Positions 1-8,964 of a stretch of DNA of 62,776 nucleotides are shown here, piece by piece. How positions within the stretch are numbered: position 1 is the first letter of the stretch; every line of letters begins with the position of its first letter. The stretch comes from Paracoccaceae bacterium (GTDB taxonomy: Bacteria > Pseudomonadota > Alphaproteobacteria > Rhodobacterales > Rhodobacteraceae): the NCBI GenBank assembly GCA_024742575.1, contig JANSYF010000014.1, positions 1-62,776 of the forward strand, given 5' to 3'. Under the pieces are notes generated by a model, which had not been told where the DNA came from, did not search any database, and worked only from the letters and a program-made list of their open reading frames with translations. The position numbers and the translations under genes are program-made.

Positions 1-140
1 CCACCTGAAAAACCGCGAAACGATACCGTCAGAAACATAACTGCAGGCAGAGGATCAGCCGTGCCCGGGCTGTCCGGGAATTACTGAAACGGCTGTCCGG
101 GATTTAGCGTAATCGCTGTCCGGTAATTCTGAAATCCGCA
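1..140. mobile_element. End of an IS21-like insertion sequence (partial, element continues left of the window)
   Basis: The motif GCTGTCCGG occurs three times as direct copies at 69-77, 92-100 and 115-123, an exact 23 bp period. Multiple short subterminal repeats of this kind are typical of IS21-family ends, where the transposase binds. The body of the element and its istA/istB genes would lie outside the window to the left. The junction with host DNA is probably near 140, where a CA dinucleotide precedes sequence that reads as ordinary coding DNA. The stop codon of the neighbouring oxidoreductase (104-106) falls inside this end. Family assignment is inference from the repeat pattern. Confidence 0.55.
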
Positions 141-1504
141 GCAAGCTGACCCAGTTCGAGTGGTTTGACCGGTGCGCGCAATCGTGCAGCGCCTATGTCC
201 TGTACGGGACGGCCAAGCTGATCTGCAATCATGGCACTTACCGTCAGTCCACACATGCGCCCCTGACAGGGACCCATCCCCGCACGAGTAAAGCTTTTCA
301 GTTGGTTTGGTCCTTGACACCCCAGATGAACGGCGTCTCGGACATGTGCCGCTGTGACCTCCTCGCAGCGGCAGACAATCGTCGTGTCTTCACGCGGAAC
401 GCGAAATTGCAAAGCCGGGCGATAAAGCATGTCCAGAAAGCGGCGAAATGGTGCTTGGCTGCGCAGTCTGGCGTGCAACGGGTGTCCGGTGTCATCCCGC
501 GTGTGTTGATCAATCTTACCGATGCGGTGCAGCGCACCAAGCGCGGCCAAAGCGCCTGCAGCCTCCGCCCCCTGAGCCCCCATAATTGAGGCCCCATCGC
601 CCGCAATAGAGACACCCTCAATGCTTGACTGGCCCCATGCGTCAAGTTGGGCATGCCAGCACAGTTGTGTATCGTTCCAGTCATGGGCGCATCCAGTCGC
701 CATTCCTAGGTTGATATTGGGAACCACGCCTTGGTGCAGTAGGACAGTTTGCGCTGAAAGTGACTTCCAGACACCCTCGTGCTTGTATTCAATCTGTGCC
801 GCGCTGTCTTTGCTCGCGATCTTGATGTCCGCAACGCCGCGCACAAAAGGCGTGCCAGACTTGCGAAGGTCGCGCAACCATCCCCAGCCCTTCCAAAGCT
901 GGTTTGCGTTTCTGTAGGCTTGGGGCAATGCCCAAAGGGCATTGCGCAGGTTTTCACGTGGTGTCGTATCCAGCACCGCCGCGATCCTGACCCCAGCGCG
1001 CAGATACTGATGGGCAATTAGATACAGAAGTGGCCCAGTGCCAACAAAGACCGGGTCAGGCAAGACGACGCCAGATGATTTCAACAGGATTTGCGCAGCA
1101 CCTGCGTTCATGACGCCGGGCAAAGTCCAACCCTGCACGGGGAACGGACGTTCTTGCGCACCAGTTGCGATTATCACATGGTCTGCGCTGACCAGACAGG
1201 CGGCACCGTCAACGGTCACACCGACCTCCCGATCCTCCGAGATTTGCCAGACGCTGGCCCCTTTCACGTGATCTGCAGTGCTCTTGACCAAACGATCAGC
1301 AAGGGTTTTACCCTGATAATACTCCGCACCCAAAATGGAGGGGTCAGAAGCACCCTGGCACGTAACACTTCGGTATATCTGGCCCCCTAGACCAGATTGT
1401 TCATCCAACAATGCAACGGACGCGCCATGTTCAGCGGCCAAAGATGCTGCCGTCATCCCAGCCGGACCTGCGCCAATCACAATAATATCGTAGCGGGATT
1501 TCAT
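104..1504 (-). CDS. FAD/[2Fe-2S] oxidoreductase, opine oxidase / D-hydroxyproline dehydrogenase alpha-subunit type (HcnB-like)
   Basis: A 466-residue flavoprotein. An N-terminal Rossmann motif GAGPAG at about 11-16 binds FAD, and a second dinucleotide fold follows in the middle. The C-terminal region has a BFD-like [2Fe-2S] cluster motif with Cys378, Cys380, Cys413 and Cys418. This domain order is that of the large subunit of opine oxidases, D-hydroxyproline dehydrogenase and hydrogen cyanide synthase HcnB. It overlaps the small ferredoxin-like gene upstream by 4 bp (ATGA), so the two are translationally coupled. The last roughly 11 residues are read from IS DNA, so the native C-terminus has been replaced; the folded domains look complete. 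Substrate cannot be told from sequence. Confidence 0.85.
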   Translation of the reverse strand: MKSRYDIIVIGAGPAGMTAASLAAEHGASVALLDEQSGLGGQIYRSVTCQGASDPSILGAEYYQGKTLADRLVKSTADHVKGASVWQISEDREVGVTVDGAACLVSADHVIIATGAQERPFPVQGWTLPGVMNAGAAQILLKSSGVVLPDPVFVGTGPLLYLIAHQYLRAGVRIAAVLDTTPRENLRNALWALPQAYRNANQLWKGWGWLRDLRKSGTPFVRGVADIKIASKDSAAQIEYKHEGVWKSLSAQTVLLHQGVVPNINLGMATGCAHDWNDTQLCWHAQLDAWGQSSIEGVSIAGDGASIMGAQGAEAAGALAALGALHRIGKIDQHTRDDTGHPLHARLRSQAPFRRFLDMLYRPALQFRVPREDTTIVCRCEEVTAAHVRDAVHLGCQGPNQLKSFTRAGMGPCQGRMCGLTVSAMIADQLGRPVQDIGAARLRAPVKPLELGQLAADFRITGQRLR

Positions 1505-1818
1505 AACGTTCCCTCTGCTGGCACTTGTGTAACGACGTCAAAAGCACCGTCCTGAAGCTCGACCACCATGCCATCGCGCACCGCATGCATGCAGGCCTGT
1601 TGGTTTCCAATACCGTCGATCTGCACCAGACAATCGAAACAGACACCCATCATGCACAATGGCCCGCGCGTTGTGCCGCTGACAGGCGTCCTGCGAAAAA
1701 TGGTGTGGCCTGCTGCCAATAAGGCGGCCGCGATGCTATCGCCTTCGTATGCTTTGACGCGTTCGCCGCCGAAGTAGAAGAAAAGCTCTGCCCCTTCATT
1801 TCGTGTGATTCTAGACAT
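1501..1818 (-). CDS. Small [2Fe-2S]-binding subunit (HcnA-like)
   Basis: A 105-residue ferredoxin-like protein with Cys55, Cys60, Cys63 and Cys76, the plant-type [2Fe-2S] spacing C-x4-C-x2-C-x12-C. It is the gamma/HcnA-type electron-transfer subunit expected beside the alpha and beta subunits of opine-oxidase-type enzymes. The frame stays open further upstream, but the ATG at 1818 is chosen because the shorter protein begins with the usual MSRI-like start and overlaps the upstream beta-subunit gene by only 8 bp. It probably passes electrons from the flavin subunits toward the respiratory chain. Confidence 0.85.
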   Translation of the reverse strand: MSRITRNEGAELFFYFGGERVKAYEGDSIAAALLAAGHTIFRRTPVSGTTRGPLCMMGVCFDCLVQIDGIGNQQACMHAVRDGMVVELQDGAFDVVTQVPAEGTL

Positions 1819-2911
1819 GGGCGAACCTCTCTGGACCAAGTTCCGCAATGTTTGGGGGCAAGTGGTTGTCGGCAAAAGCCGGAGCGAGGATATTTGCATG
1901 CGCTGCGGCAAGTGTCACACCAGAATGGCAGACCGCCGCATAGGCCCCGGGGTAGGATTTGGATTGCGCATAGATCGGTGCGCCGTCTGCGCTCATGATG
2001 CGCAAAGCGCCCCACGCCCGCACGATACGTGCGGTTTTCAAGTGGGGGAAGACCTTCACGGCCCGCTCTGAAATCTCAGCCAATGTTGCAGAGGTCACGC
2101 CGTCGTCAAAGCCGACTTCTTCCTTGCTATCACCCAATTGCACGCCGCCATCTGCCGTCTGCCGAATCCGAGACATTGGCATCGACAAAAAAGGCTTCAT
2201 GCGTTCAGTGATCAGGTTCTGGCCGCGTTGCGGGCGGACATCAATGTTCATATCTAACATGCCCGCCAGTTGCGGCGTCCCAAGGCCGGCAGCAACAACG
2301 ACGCGACCACATTCGAAACTGCGACTCCCTGTATGTATTTTGAATCCAGACGCCTGCGGTTGGATGTCTTGGACGGTCACGCCGCTTATGATCTGGCCAC
2401 CTTCGCGCTGAAACCCGGCATGCAATGCGCGCAGAAGGGCCAAAGGATTGACATGTCCGTCGCCAGCGCAAAGGCAGCCGCCGACAACCTCTGGTCCCAG
2501 ACCAGGGATCATGTTGCCCAAAGCTTTTCGCTCGAGCATGCGATATTCGATATGGCCCGCATGGCCATGTAGGCGCTCCATCTTAGCCTGTTTGGCGCTC
2601 ATCTCTTCGTCACTGAGACAAATCTCGACCCCTCCCGGGCGTTCATAATGCAGTCGAATTCCAGTTTGCGCCTCAAGATCCTGTTCAAGCGCAGGCCAGC
2701 TTTCTGCGGATCCCCATGTCCATCGCGCGTAGGCTGGCATGTCGATGCCTTTGGTCTGCGTCCAGATCAGCCCAAAGTTTCCGCGCGAGGCGCGAAAAGC
2801 CATGTCGCCCTCATCCAACAGAAGCGTCTGGATATTACGACGTTGTAGGCCATATGCGATCGCTATGCCGACAAGGCCACCGCCTATGACAATGAACGCG
2901 GGGTGAGTCAT
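1811..2911 (-). CDS. FAD-dependent oxidoreductase, DadA/HcnC type (beta subunit)
   Basis: A 366-residue DAO-family flavoprotein with GGGLVG at about residues 9-14 for FAD binding and a RASRGNFG stretch near residue 42 that resembles the flavin contact region of glycine/D-amino-acid oxidases. It is the right size for the beta (HcnC-type) subunit that oxidises the amino acid or opine substrate. It overlaps the next upstream gene by 4 bp and the [2Fe-2S] gene downstream by 8 bp, so all belong to one operon. It is related to, but clearly distinct from, the longer DadA-like oxidase next to it. Confidence 0.85.
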   Translation of the reverse strand: MTHPAFIVIGGGLVGIAIAYGLQRRNIQTLLLDEGDMAFRASRGNFGLIWTQTKGIDMPAYARWTWGSAESWPALEQDLEAQTGIRLHYERPGGVEICLSDEEMSAKQAKMERLHGHAGHIEYRMLERKALGNMIPGLGPEVVGGCLCAGDGHVNPLALLRALHAGFQREGGQIISGVTVQDIQPQASGFKIHTGSRSFECGRVVVAAGLGTPQLAGMLDMNIDVRPQRGQNLITERMKPFLSMPMSRIRQTADGGVQLGDSKEEVGFDDGVTSATLAEISERAVKVFPHLKTARIVRAWGALRIMSADGAPIYAQSKSYPGAYAAVCHSGVTLAAAHANILAPAFADNHLPPNIAELGPERFAHV

Positions 2912-4149
2912 GAAAACCGGGCCGGGCTGTAAGGTCCGAGGTCCAAGTTTGTTGGCTCGCGCGAGATCAAGCCTGCAACGATCCTACCTGTATTCGGAGC
3001 CATCCCAAGCCCGTAATGACAATGCCCAAATGCAGCAAACAGGCCCGGGTGGCCGGACATCTCGCCAATCGCAGGCAAGCTGTCGGGGAACGAGGGGCGC
3101 GCGCCCATCCAAGTGGTCACTTGCGATGTTTCCAGTCTGGGGAACAGTCGTTTTGCTAATGTACGAAAGACAGTGGCCCGGGCATAATTCGCCGGCGCAT
3201 CAAGCCCGGCGAACTCGGCCGTCCCTGCGCATCGCAACCCGTCAATCATTGAACTGGCGACGAACTTTCCGTCTACATCCATGATCGAATTTTTCACCTC
3301 GATGCCGGGGGCGTTGAACATCAGGTGATAGCCGCGCTCTGCCTCTAGTGGCATCTTGAATCCGAGGGGCTCAAGCAAACGCATCGACCATGCCCCAGCC
3401 GCCATTACAAGTTTATCAGCCTTGATGACACCTTGAGAGGTTTCAATCGTCCACCCCCCTTCCGACGGCCGTAGACCCAAGACTTCGGCCTTGCGAAACT
3501 GCGCTCCCATCCCCATCGCCTTGTCAAACAAAGCTTTGCCAAGCGCGCCGGGATCAGTGGCGCGGGCTTGGTCGCGGATCAGTATTGCCGCTTGATATTC
3601 GCTTGAAATCTCTGGCTCGACATCTTGCAATGCGCCGCCTTCGATACGTTCTATCGGGACCCCAAAATCAGACCGTATGCGCCAGGCCAAAGCATCAAGA
3701 TCAGCATCAGCGCCATTGCGAAAGGCGTGCACATAGTAGGAGTCCTGTAGCAGATTCTCATGCCCCGTGCCCTTGAGATAGTCGCGATAGAGGTCCACGT
3801 TCGGACGATTAAGCGCGTTCATCGCTTCAGAAATTCGGGGAAGGTTGTCGGGATGGCCAGCTTTCAGGAACCGCCTTAGCCAAGGCAGCATGCGCGGCGC
3901 ATAGGACCATCTGACGTTAAGCGGTCCTTTTGGGTCCAGCAGCCATTTTGGAACTTGCTTCCAAAGTCCGGGCATGGATTGCGGAATGCAACTCCACGGA
4001 GAGATTACACCAGCGTTGCCATGGCTTGCTCCGCTGGCAGGGTCATTGCGGTCGATCAGCTCAACAGAAAATCCCTTCTCCAGCAAAGAAAGCGCCGTAC
4101 AAATCCCCACAATCCCGGCGCCCAGAACAAGAACCTTGATGTCAGGCAT
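2908..4149 (-). CDS. D-amino-acid dehydrogenase-like FAD oxidoreductase (DadA family)
   Basis: A 413-residue flavoprotein with GAGIVG at about 9-14, followed by ASGASHGNAG, the DadA-type FAD motif. Length matches DadA (about 410-435 residues). DadA enzymes oxidatively deaminate D-amino acids and feed electrons to quinones at the inner membrane. It overlaps the TRAP permease gene by 8 bp upstream and the HcnC-like gene by 4 bp downstream. Two different DAO-family enzymes in tandem suggest two successive oxidations, or oxidation of two related substrates, after import by the TRAP system. Confidence 0.85.
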   Translation of the reverse strand: MPDIKVLVLGAGIVGICTALSLLEKGFSVELIDRNDPASGASHGNAGVISPWSCIPQSMPGLWKQVPKWLLDPKGPLNVRWSYAPRMLPWLRRFLKAGHPDNLPRISEAMNALNRPNVDLYRDYLKGTGHENLLQDSYYVHAFRNGADADLDALAWRIRSDFGVPIERIEGGALQDVEPEISSEYQAAILIRDQARATDPGALGKALFDKAMGMGAQFRKAEVLGLRPSEGGWTIETSQGVIKADKLVMAAGAWSMRLLEPLGFKMPLEAERGYHLMFNAPGIEVKNSIMDVDGKFVASSMIDGLRCAGTAEFAGLDAPANYARATVFRTLAKRLFPRLETSQVTTWMGARPSFPDSLPAIGEMSGHPGLFAAFGHCHYGLGMAPNTGRIVAGLISREPTNLDLGPYSPARFS

Positions 4150-6235
4150 TTTCCGGGTCCGCAGGCTGCATTCGCTTGCTGGCAGCGACCTGCTGGACCA
4201 ACACGGGCAGGGTCAGGAAAAGCGCAAACATGTCGCTCTTTGTGCCCGGGGCCACCATGAATACAGCTGCAATCCCGATCACCCAACGCATTGTACGTGG
4301 CATAGGGGCAATGAAATAGGCGCTAACAGCTGTGGCCATCATAGCCACACCAACACCACAGGTCAGCGTGGTTTGCAGGAATTCACTCCATGTAAAGTAA
4401 TCACCAAGCACGATCAGCATTGCCGGAGAGTAAACAAACACCATCGGCACCATTAACTTGGCCATCCCAAGGGAAAACGCCGAGAGACCGGTTTTGAACG
4501 GATCGGCCCCGGCAATGCCCGCCGCCGCGTAGGCAGAGGCGCACACGGGCGGAGTAATCTCTGAGATCACGCCATAGTAAAGGACGAACAGATGCGAAGC
4601 CAAAGGCGGCACACCCAGATTGGCCAGTGCGGGTTGGGCCACTGTCGCAAGCATAATGTAAAGCGCCGTGGTCGGCAGACCTGCCCCCATCAAGATGCAG
4701 GTCATCGCGATCAGGATCAGCGATATGAACAATTGCAGGCTTGAGATTTCAACCTCAAAGAACGGGATCCACGCGATCAACCACAGCACGTTTTCCGCCA
4801 ACGTCAGGGACCCGTCCGCAACCATGAATCCCAGCCGGAAACCGAGGCCGGTTGAATTAACCACACCTACGACAATTCCGATTGCAGCAACTACAGCACC
4901 AACTGACAGCGCGTATTTTACACCCAAAACAGCGCCGTCCATCACGTCTCGGATCGACATTCGGTGCATAGGATTGACAAAGCCAACGATCAGCGCTGCG
5001 GTGATGCCCCAGAATGCCGCCATATGCGGGGAAAAACCGCTAAACAACACATAGATCAGAACGAACAGCGGGATAGACGCAGGCCAGCCGCGCTTGATGA
5101 CATTCCAAAGCTGCGGGATTTCTTCCTCTGGCACTCCTTTCAGGCCCAGGCGTTTCGCCTGAAAATGCACAATTAGCAACACGCCGATATAGTGCATTGC
5201 AGCGGGAACCGCCGCAGCCAGAACGATGGTTGTATAGGGGACCTCCAGAAATTCAGCCATGATAAAGGCGGCTGCCCCCATAATCGGAGGTGTGATCTGG
5301 CCACCCGCACTAGAGGCCGCCTCAACCCCGCCCGCAAGATGGCCGGGATACCCCATCTTTTTCATGTTCGGGATGGTTAGCGATCCGGTGGATACCGTGT
5401 TGGCGATCGAGCTGCCCGAGATCGTACCGAAAAAGGCTGAGGATACGACACTGACCTTGGCCAGTCCGCCTGTGTAGCGTCCTGCAACAACCGTGGCGAG
5501 ATCAACGAAAAGCTGCCCCAGACCCATGCGCTGCGCTAGCACACCAAAAAGAACGAAGTGGAAAACCACGGTCGACACGATCCAAAGCGTGACGCCGTAA
5601 ATACCTTCTGAGGGGAAATACATGTTGTTGATATATTGCGACCACGAGATGCCGGGATGCATAATGATCTGGAACGGCATGTAGGGTCCAAAGACCGCAT
5701 AAATCGTGAATACGCCGATGATGATCGGCACAACGATCCCCAAGGTGCGGCGAACGGCCTCGAGCAGAACAATGATCAACACGGTCCCAAAGACAACATC
5801 AATGGTCCAAGGGTCCCCTTGGCGCATGACCTGATCGACCATCTGGATGTGAACACCCAGGATCGTCACATCAATCTCGTACCACGTGACGCCAATATAA
5901 AGCGACGTTACAATCCCCGCGACAATGAACACCCAATCCCAGATCGGGACATTGCCAAAGCGCCACCATGTGTTGGCTTGCATCGGCTGGTTGCGGTCGC
6001 GCTTGAGCATCGGGAAGCTGATGAAAACCAGTAAGATCACACCAGACATGTGAAAGCCCATATGCCAGTAATCGACCGGCACACCGATGCCTGCTGTCAC
6101 ATAGTGATAGGCAGCAAAAACAAGCGAAAAGAGGAAAACGAATTTGACAAGCCAAGGGCCGATCGTTCGGGTTTGAAGGGCTGAATCGTACTTCTTCTCA
6201 AGTTCTTCAGCCTTGTCCACGTCAAAGATTGCCAT
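4142..6235 (-). CDS. TRAP transporter fused permease (DctQ-DctM fusion, TAXI type)
   Basis: A 697-residue integral membrane protein. The N-terminal part has about four hydrophobic helices (DctQ-like small permease) and the rest is a DctM-like large permease of a dozen or more helices, with glycine-rich stretches such as SSAFFGTISGSS and TSGGQITPP-like segments typical of TRAP large subunits. Fusion of the two subunits is the usual form for TAXI-TRAP systems. It works with the TAXI binding protein encoded 92 bp upstream, using an ion gradient rather than ATP. The C-terminus overlaps the DadA-like gene by 8 bp. Confidence 0.92.
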   Translation of the reverse strand: MAIFDVDKAEELEKKYDSALQTRTIGPWLVKFVFLFSLVFAAYHYVTAGIGVPVDYWHMGFHMSGVILLVFISFPMLKRDRNQPMQANTWWRFGNVPIWDWVFIVAGIVTSLYIGVTWYEIDVTILGVHIQMVDQVMRQGDPWTIDVVFGTVLIIVLLEAVRRTLGIVVPIIIGVFTIYAVFGPYMPFQIIMHPGISWSQYINNMYFPSEGIYGVTLWIVSTVVFHFVLFGVLAQRMGLGQLFVDLATVVAGRYTGGLAKVSVVSSAFFGTISGSSIANTVSTGSLTIPNMKKMGYPGHLAGGVEAASSAGGQITPPIMGAAAFIMAEFLEVPYTTIVLAAAVPAAMHYIGVLLIVHFQAKRLGLKGVPEEEIPQLWNVIKRGWPASIPLFVLIYVLFSGFSPHMAAFWGITAALIVGFVNPMHRMSIRDVMDGAVLGVKYALSVGAVVAAIGIVVGVVNSTGLGFRLGFMVADGSLTLAENVLWLIAWIPFFEVEISSLQLFISLILIAMTCILMGAGLPTTALYIMLATVAQPALANLGVPPLASHLFVLYYGVISEITPPVCASAYAAAGIAGADPFKTGLSAFSLGMAKLMVPMVFVYSPAMLIVLGDYFTWSEFLQTTLTCGVGVAMMATAVSAYFIAPMPRTMRWVIGIAAVFMVAPGTKSDMFALFLTLPVLVQQVAASKRMQPADPENA

Positions 6236-6289
6236 GCCTGTCTTTCTGACTTCAATATTTGGGGGGGGCGCCTGTGAGTAGGCAGATCA

Positions 6290-6313
6290 GAGCGGGCAAA
6301 GAAATGCCCGCTC
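6290..6313 (-). other. Intercistronic stem-loop between binding protein and permease genes
   Basis: GAGCGGGCA at 6290-6298 pairs perfectly with TGCCCGCTC at 6305-6313 around a 6-nt loop. On the leftward transcript it lies directly after the TAXI binding-protein stop codon and before the permease gene, with no clear U tract. Such hairpins commonly stabilise the upstream mRNA or partly attenuate, giving more binding protein than permease. Confidence 0.6.
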
Positions 6314-6327
6314 CTATTTAGGAAGGA

Positions 6328-7320
6328 TCAGTCGATCATCCCGACTTCTTTATAGAACCGCTCAGCGCCAGGATGCAGCGGGATCAAAACGCCAGTCAAA
6401 GCGGTTTCCATCTGGATTGCCTTGCCCTTTGCATGCCCTTTATCAAGCAAGCCGCGTGTCTTGTCGCTCCAGAGCGCCTTGGTGATCTGATAGACCAGTT
6501 CTTCGTCCTGATCGACCGACGTGATCAACTGACCATTTACAGCCACAGTGGACGTATCGACCGTGATGTTTTCATATACGCCAGCCGGGATCATGCTGTG
6601 AACATAGTAAGGAATGATGCTGTTGATCGTGTCGCGCTCTTCATCCGAGAAAGAATAAAGCTCAAAACCCTTGGTCGAACCAAGCTGGATCAACGCAGCA
6701 AACGGTGTGCCGCCAGCATAAAAGAATGCGTCCAACTGACCATCGGCCAGACGCTGGGCACTTTGGCCAAGGCTCAGTTCCTGCTCGTCCGCATTGATGC
6801 CATAGTGCTTCAGGATCATACGGACAGATACTTGCGTCCCAGACCCCGCAGCGGCCACACCAACGCGCATGCCCTCCAAACCTTTTAAGCTGTCGATTGA
6901 TGTGCCGTTGGCCAACACAAGATGCATGTCTTCGGGATAAAGATTGGCGATCACGCGGATATTGTCTTTGGGCGTTCCCTCGAACTTGCCTTCGCCATTG
7001 TAGCCCTGAACAACGCTTTGCGCACCGGCCAGACCTGCATCAAGTTGGCCAGCATGGATCGCGTTGACGTTTGCAACAGAGGCGTTTGTTGACACGGCAA
7101 TTGCGACCAGACCGGGTACACCGCATGTGCCGCCTTCTTCACAGGACCGCGAACCGGGAGGGCTGGAAATCGCGTTTGCAATCAAGCCACCGATTGGAAA
7201 GTAAGTGCCACCGGCACCACCTGTTCCGATACGCCAGAACTTCATATCTTGGGCAGAGGCAGCTCCAGCTGCCATCATCAGCCCGACCGCGGCGGCCACA
7301 ATTTTATGTCTTAGTTTCAT
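6328..7320 (-). CDS. TAXI family TRAP transporter solute-binding protein
   Basis: A 330-residue periplasmic protein. A signal peptide covers about residues 1-24 (basic start, hydrophobic core, AGAASA cleavage region). The mature part begins with FWRIGTGGAGGTYFPIGG, the hallmark start of TAXI proteins. A GTG two codons upstream could also start, but the ATG at 7320 has a GGAGAG ribosome site at proper spacing. It delivers ligand to the fused permease downstream. TAXI proteins usually carry glutamate, 2-oxoglutarate or other carboxylates; the adjacent amino-acid oxidases suggest an amino acid derivative here. Confidence 0.92.
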   Translation of the reverse strand: MKLRHKIVAAAVGLMMAAGAASAQDMKFWRIGTGGAGGTYFPIGGLIANAISSPPGSRSCEEGGTCGVPGLVAIAVSTNASVANVNAIHAGQLDAGLAGAQSVVQGYNGEGKFEGTPKDNIRVIANLYPEDMHLVLANGTSIDSLKGLEGMRVGVAAAGSGTQVSVRMILKHYGINADEQELSLGQSAQRLADGQLDAFFYAGGTPFAALIQLGSTKGFELYSFSDEERDTINSIIPYYVHSMIPAGVYENITVDTSTVAVNGQLITSVDQDEELVYQITKALWSDKTRGLLDKGHAKGKAIQMETALTGVLIPLHPGAERFYKEVGMID

Positions 7321-7656
7321 CTTCACTCTCCGTTGGTTGTTTTTGACTGCGATGCAGCTTGCGGTGTCATCGCTTGGGCACTTGGCAAAAGATCAATCTA
7401 CAAAGAACCGATTATTAGGCAGGTTCTGCAAGCCCGCCCCCCAATGCCGTCCCACGGGGCAGTTGGCCGTTTCGCGATTGTCATGGCTTCTGTTCCCTCT
7501 GTTGGAACCTCCACCGCACCGACTCATTAAGCACAGTGATGGCCTTACCCTAAGTTTGGAGGCACGTTGCCATCCAATCAAATTCTTAAATGTTTTAATG
7601 TGATAGAAAAAATTTATAGGATATAATGATTGTGACTATCTCGACGGAGCAGAGGC
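7321..7656. promoter_or_regulatory. Divergent promoter region between the TAXI-TRAP operon and the LysR gene
   Basis: 336 bp without a credible gene, AT-rich near its right side. A consensus TATAAT lies at 7622-7627, a few bases before the LysR gene, with only a weak -35 (TGTGAT at 7599-7604). LysR proteins usually bind such divergent spacers and control both sides. No clear T-N11-A palindrome stood out by eye. Confidence 0.45.
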
Positions 7657-8574
7657 ATGAACTTGCGCCAACTTGAGGCCTTTCAAGAAGTGATGATAAC
7701 CGGGTCTGTTACCGAAGCTGCGCGCAACATGGGGCGTACCCAGCCTGCGGTCAGCGCAATGATTGCGGCACTTGAGCAATCTGTCGGCTACAGCCTGTTC
7801 GAACGCCGCCGAGGCCGCCTGCATCCGGTTCCCGAGGCGCATTATCTGCTTACTCAGTCCGGCACGATCCTGAATGATCTGGGCAAGCTGCGCGATAACA
7901 TGAAGTCAGTGGCGCAATTGAAAGGTGGACATCTCAAGATCGCCTGCCTGCCAGTTTTTGGAGAGATACTCATGCCGCGCATCATCTCAAGCTTTGTAAA
8001 AGACCGAGAAGATGTTTCAGTCTCGCTGGTGAGTCATTCCTCGGAAAGGGTTTACGAACGGCTTGCCTCGCAACAATTTGACATCGGATTGGCCGAGGCG
8101 GCGGTTACATCTCCACTCGTGCAACGAGAGGCTTTTGCCATGAATTGCCTCTGTGCGCTGTCCGTCGATGATCCTCTGTCAAAAAAGCCCATAATCCGAC
8201 CCTCTGATCTAACCAACAAGCCCATGACCACTTTCCTACCTGGTCATTTCATTCGGGCACAGGTTGAAAAGGCTTTCGCACAAGAGCAGATTGACCTGTC
8301 GATCCGGTTCGAAATGCAGAATGCAGCATCACAATTTGCATTTGTCGAGGACGGGCTGGCTTGGGCCATGATGAGCCCAATGAGCGCCCATTACTACCAT
8401 CAGTCAAAGTTCGGTGCCCCCCGTATTACCTTCAGGCCGTTCGAACCAAATGTCGTATACGAAATCGCCGTCCTGACTCCTGCGCATGCTCCGATCTCAA
8501 ATCTCGCGCGTGCCTTTGCAAAGACACTCAGCGCAGAAGTTGTTCGCGTGGCCCAAGCTGGAACATCAGGATAA
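7657..8574 (+). CDS. LysR family transcriptional regulator
   Basis: A 305-residue regulator with the LysR N-terminal helix-turn-helix at about 2-60 (LRQLEAF, then VTEAARNMGRTQPAVSAMI) and a periplasmic-binding-like effector domain from about 88 onward. It is transcribed away from the TRAP/oxidase operon, across a 336 bp spacer, the classic layout for control of the neighbouring catabolic genes. The ligand is probably the transported compound or an oxidation product. Confidence 0.9.
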   Translation: MNLRQLEAFQEVMITGSVTEAARNMGRTQPAVSAMIAALEQSVGYSLFERRRGRLHPVPEAHYLLTQSGTILNDLGKLRDNMKSVAQLKGGHLKIACLPVFGEILMPRIISSFVKDREDVSVSLVSHSSERVYERLASQQFDIGLAEAAVTSPLVQREAFAMNCLCALSVDDPLSKKPIIRPSDLTNKPMTTFLPGHFIRAQVEKAFAQEQIDLSIRFEMQNAASQFAFVEDGLAWAMMSPMSAHYYHQSKFGAPRITFRPFEPNVVYEIAVLTPAHAPISNLARAFAKTLSAEVVRVAQAGTSG

Positions 8575-8964
8575 CGGCCTGATGTAACCCGGCGAACGCT
8601 CGTTTTGATTGATCGAAAAACTGGTAGGCACCCCAGCCACGGTCTTGGCTGATTGCAGTCATTAATCCCATGTTATGACGCAGCGGTTGCCGCCCGCATT
8701 TCGGACATTCATACAGGCCACCGCCATCACAGAGCATTGATGACCCGTCGCGGACGAAGTGGGTCTTTTCTGCGTTTGCTCTATCGTCGGCACAATACAA
8801 CGACTTGATACACCTCCGCAGCAAAGTGCTTTTGGCGCGATTTCAAAGGAATTGGTCGGAAAAGCGTATGCCTCATGCCGAGAAATGCCTGAGATTGTGC
8901 AGGTATGAGAATTCTCTGACTCCTCGGACAATCGGCACATCGACCAAGTGAGAAACGCGCGCGC
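8575..8964. other. Gene-poor stretch between LysR and Lrp genes, one weak leftward frame
   Basis: 390 bp with no confident gene. A leftward open frame at 8528-8824 (98 codons) contains a DGGGLY stretch and a CPKC motif, but it has no recognisable family match to me, overlaps the end of the LysR gene and lacks a clear ribosome site. The last part, up to 8964, must carry the promoter of the Lrp gene. Confidence 0.3.

Noticed and set aside
104..2911. Hydrogen cyanide synthase hcnABC
   Set aside because: Domain order fits, but the same set makes opine oxidases and D-hydroxyproline dehydrogenases, and the transporter plus DadA-like gene favour catabolism over cyanide production.
8528..8824. Leftward 98-residue frame with a CPKC motif and a DGGGLY stretch (integrase-like)
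   Set aside because: The resemblance to an integrase N-terminus is only a few residues; there is no ribosome site and it overlaps the LysR gene end, so it is kept only as a note on that stretch.
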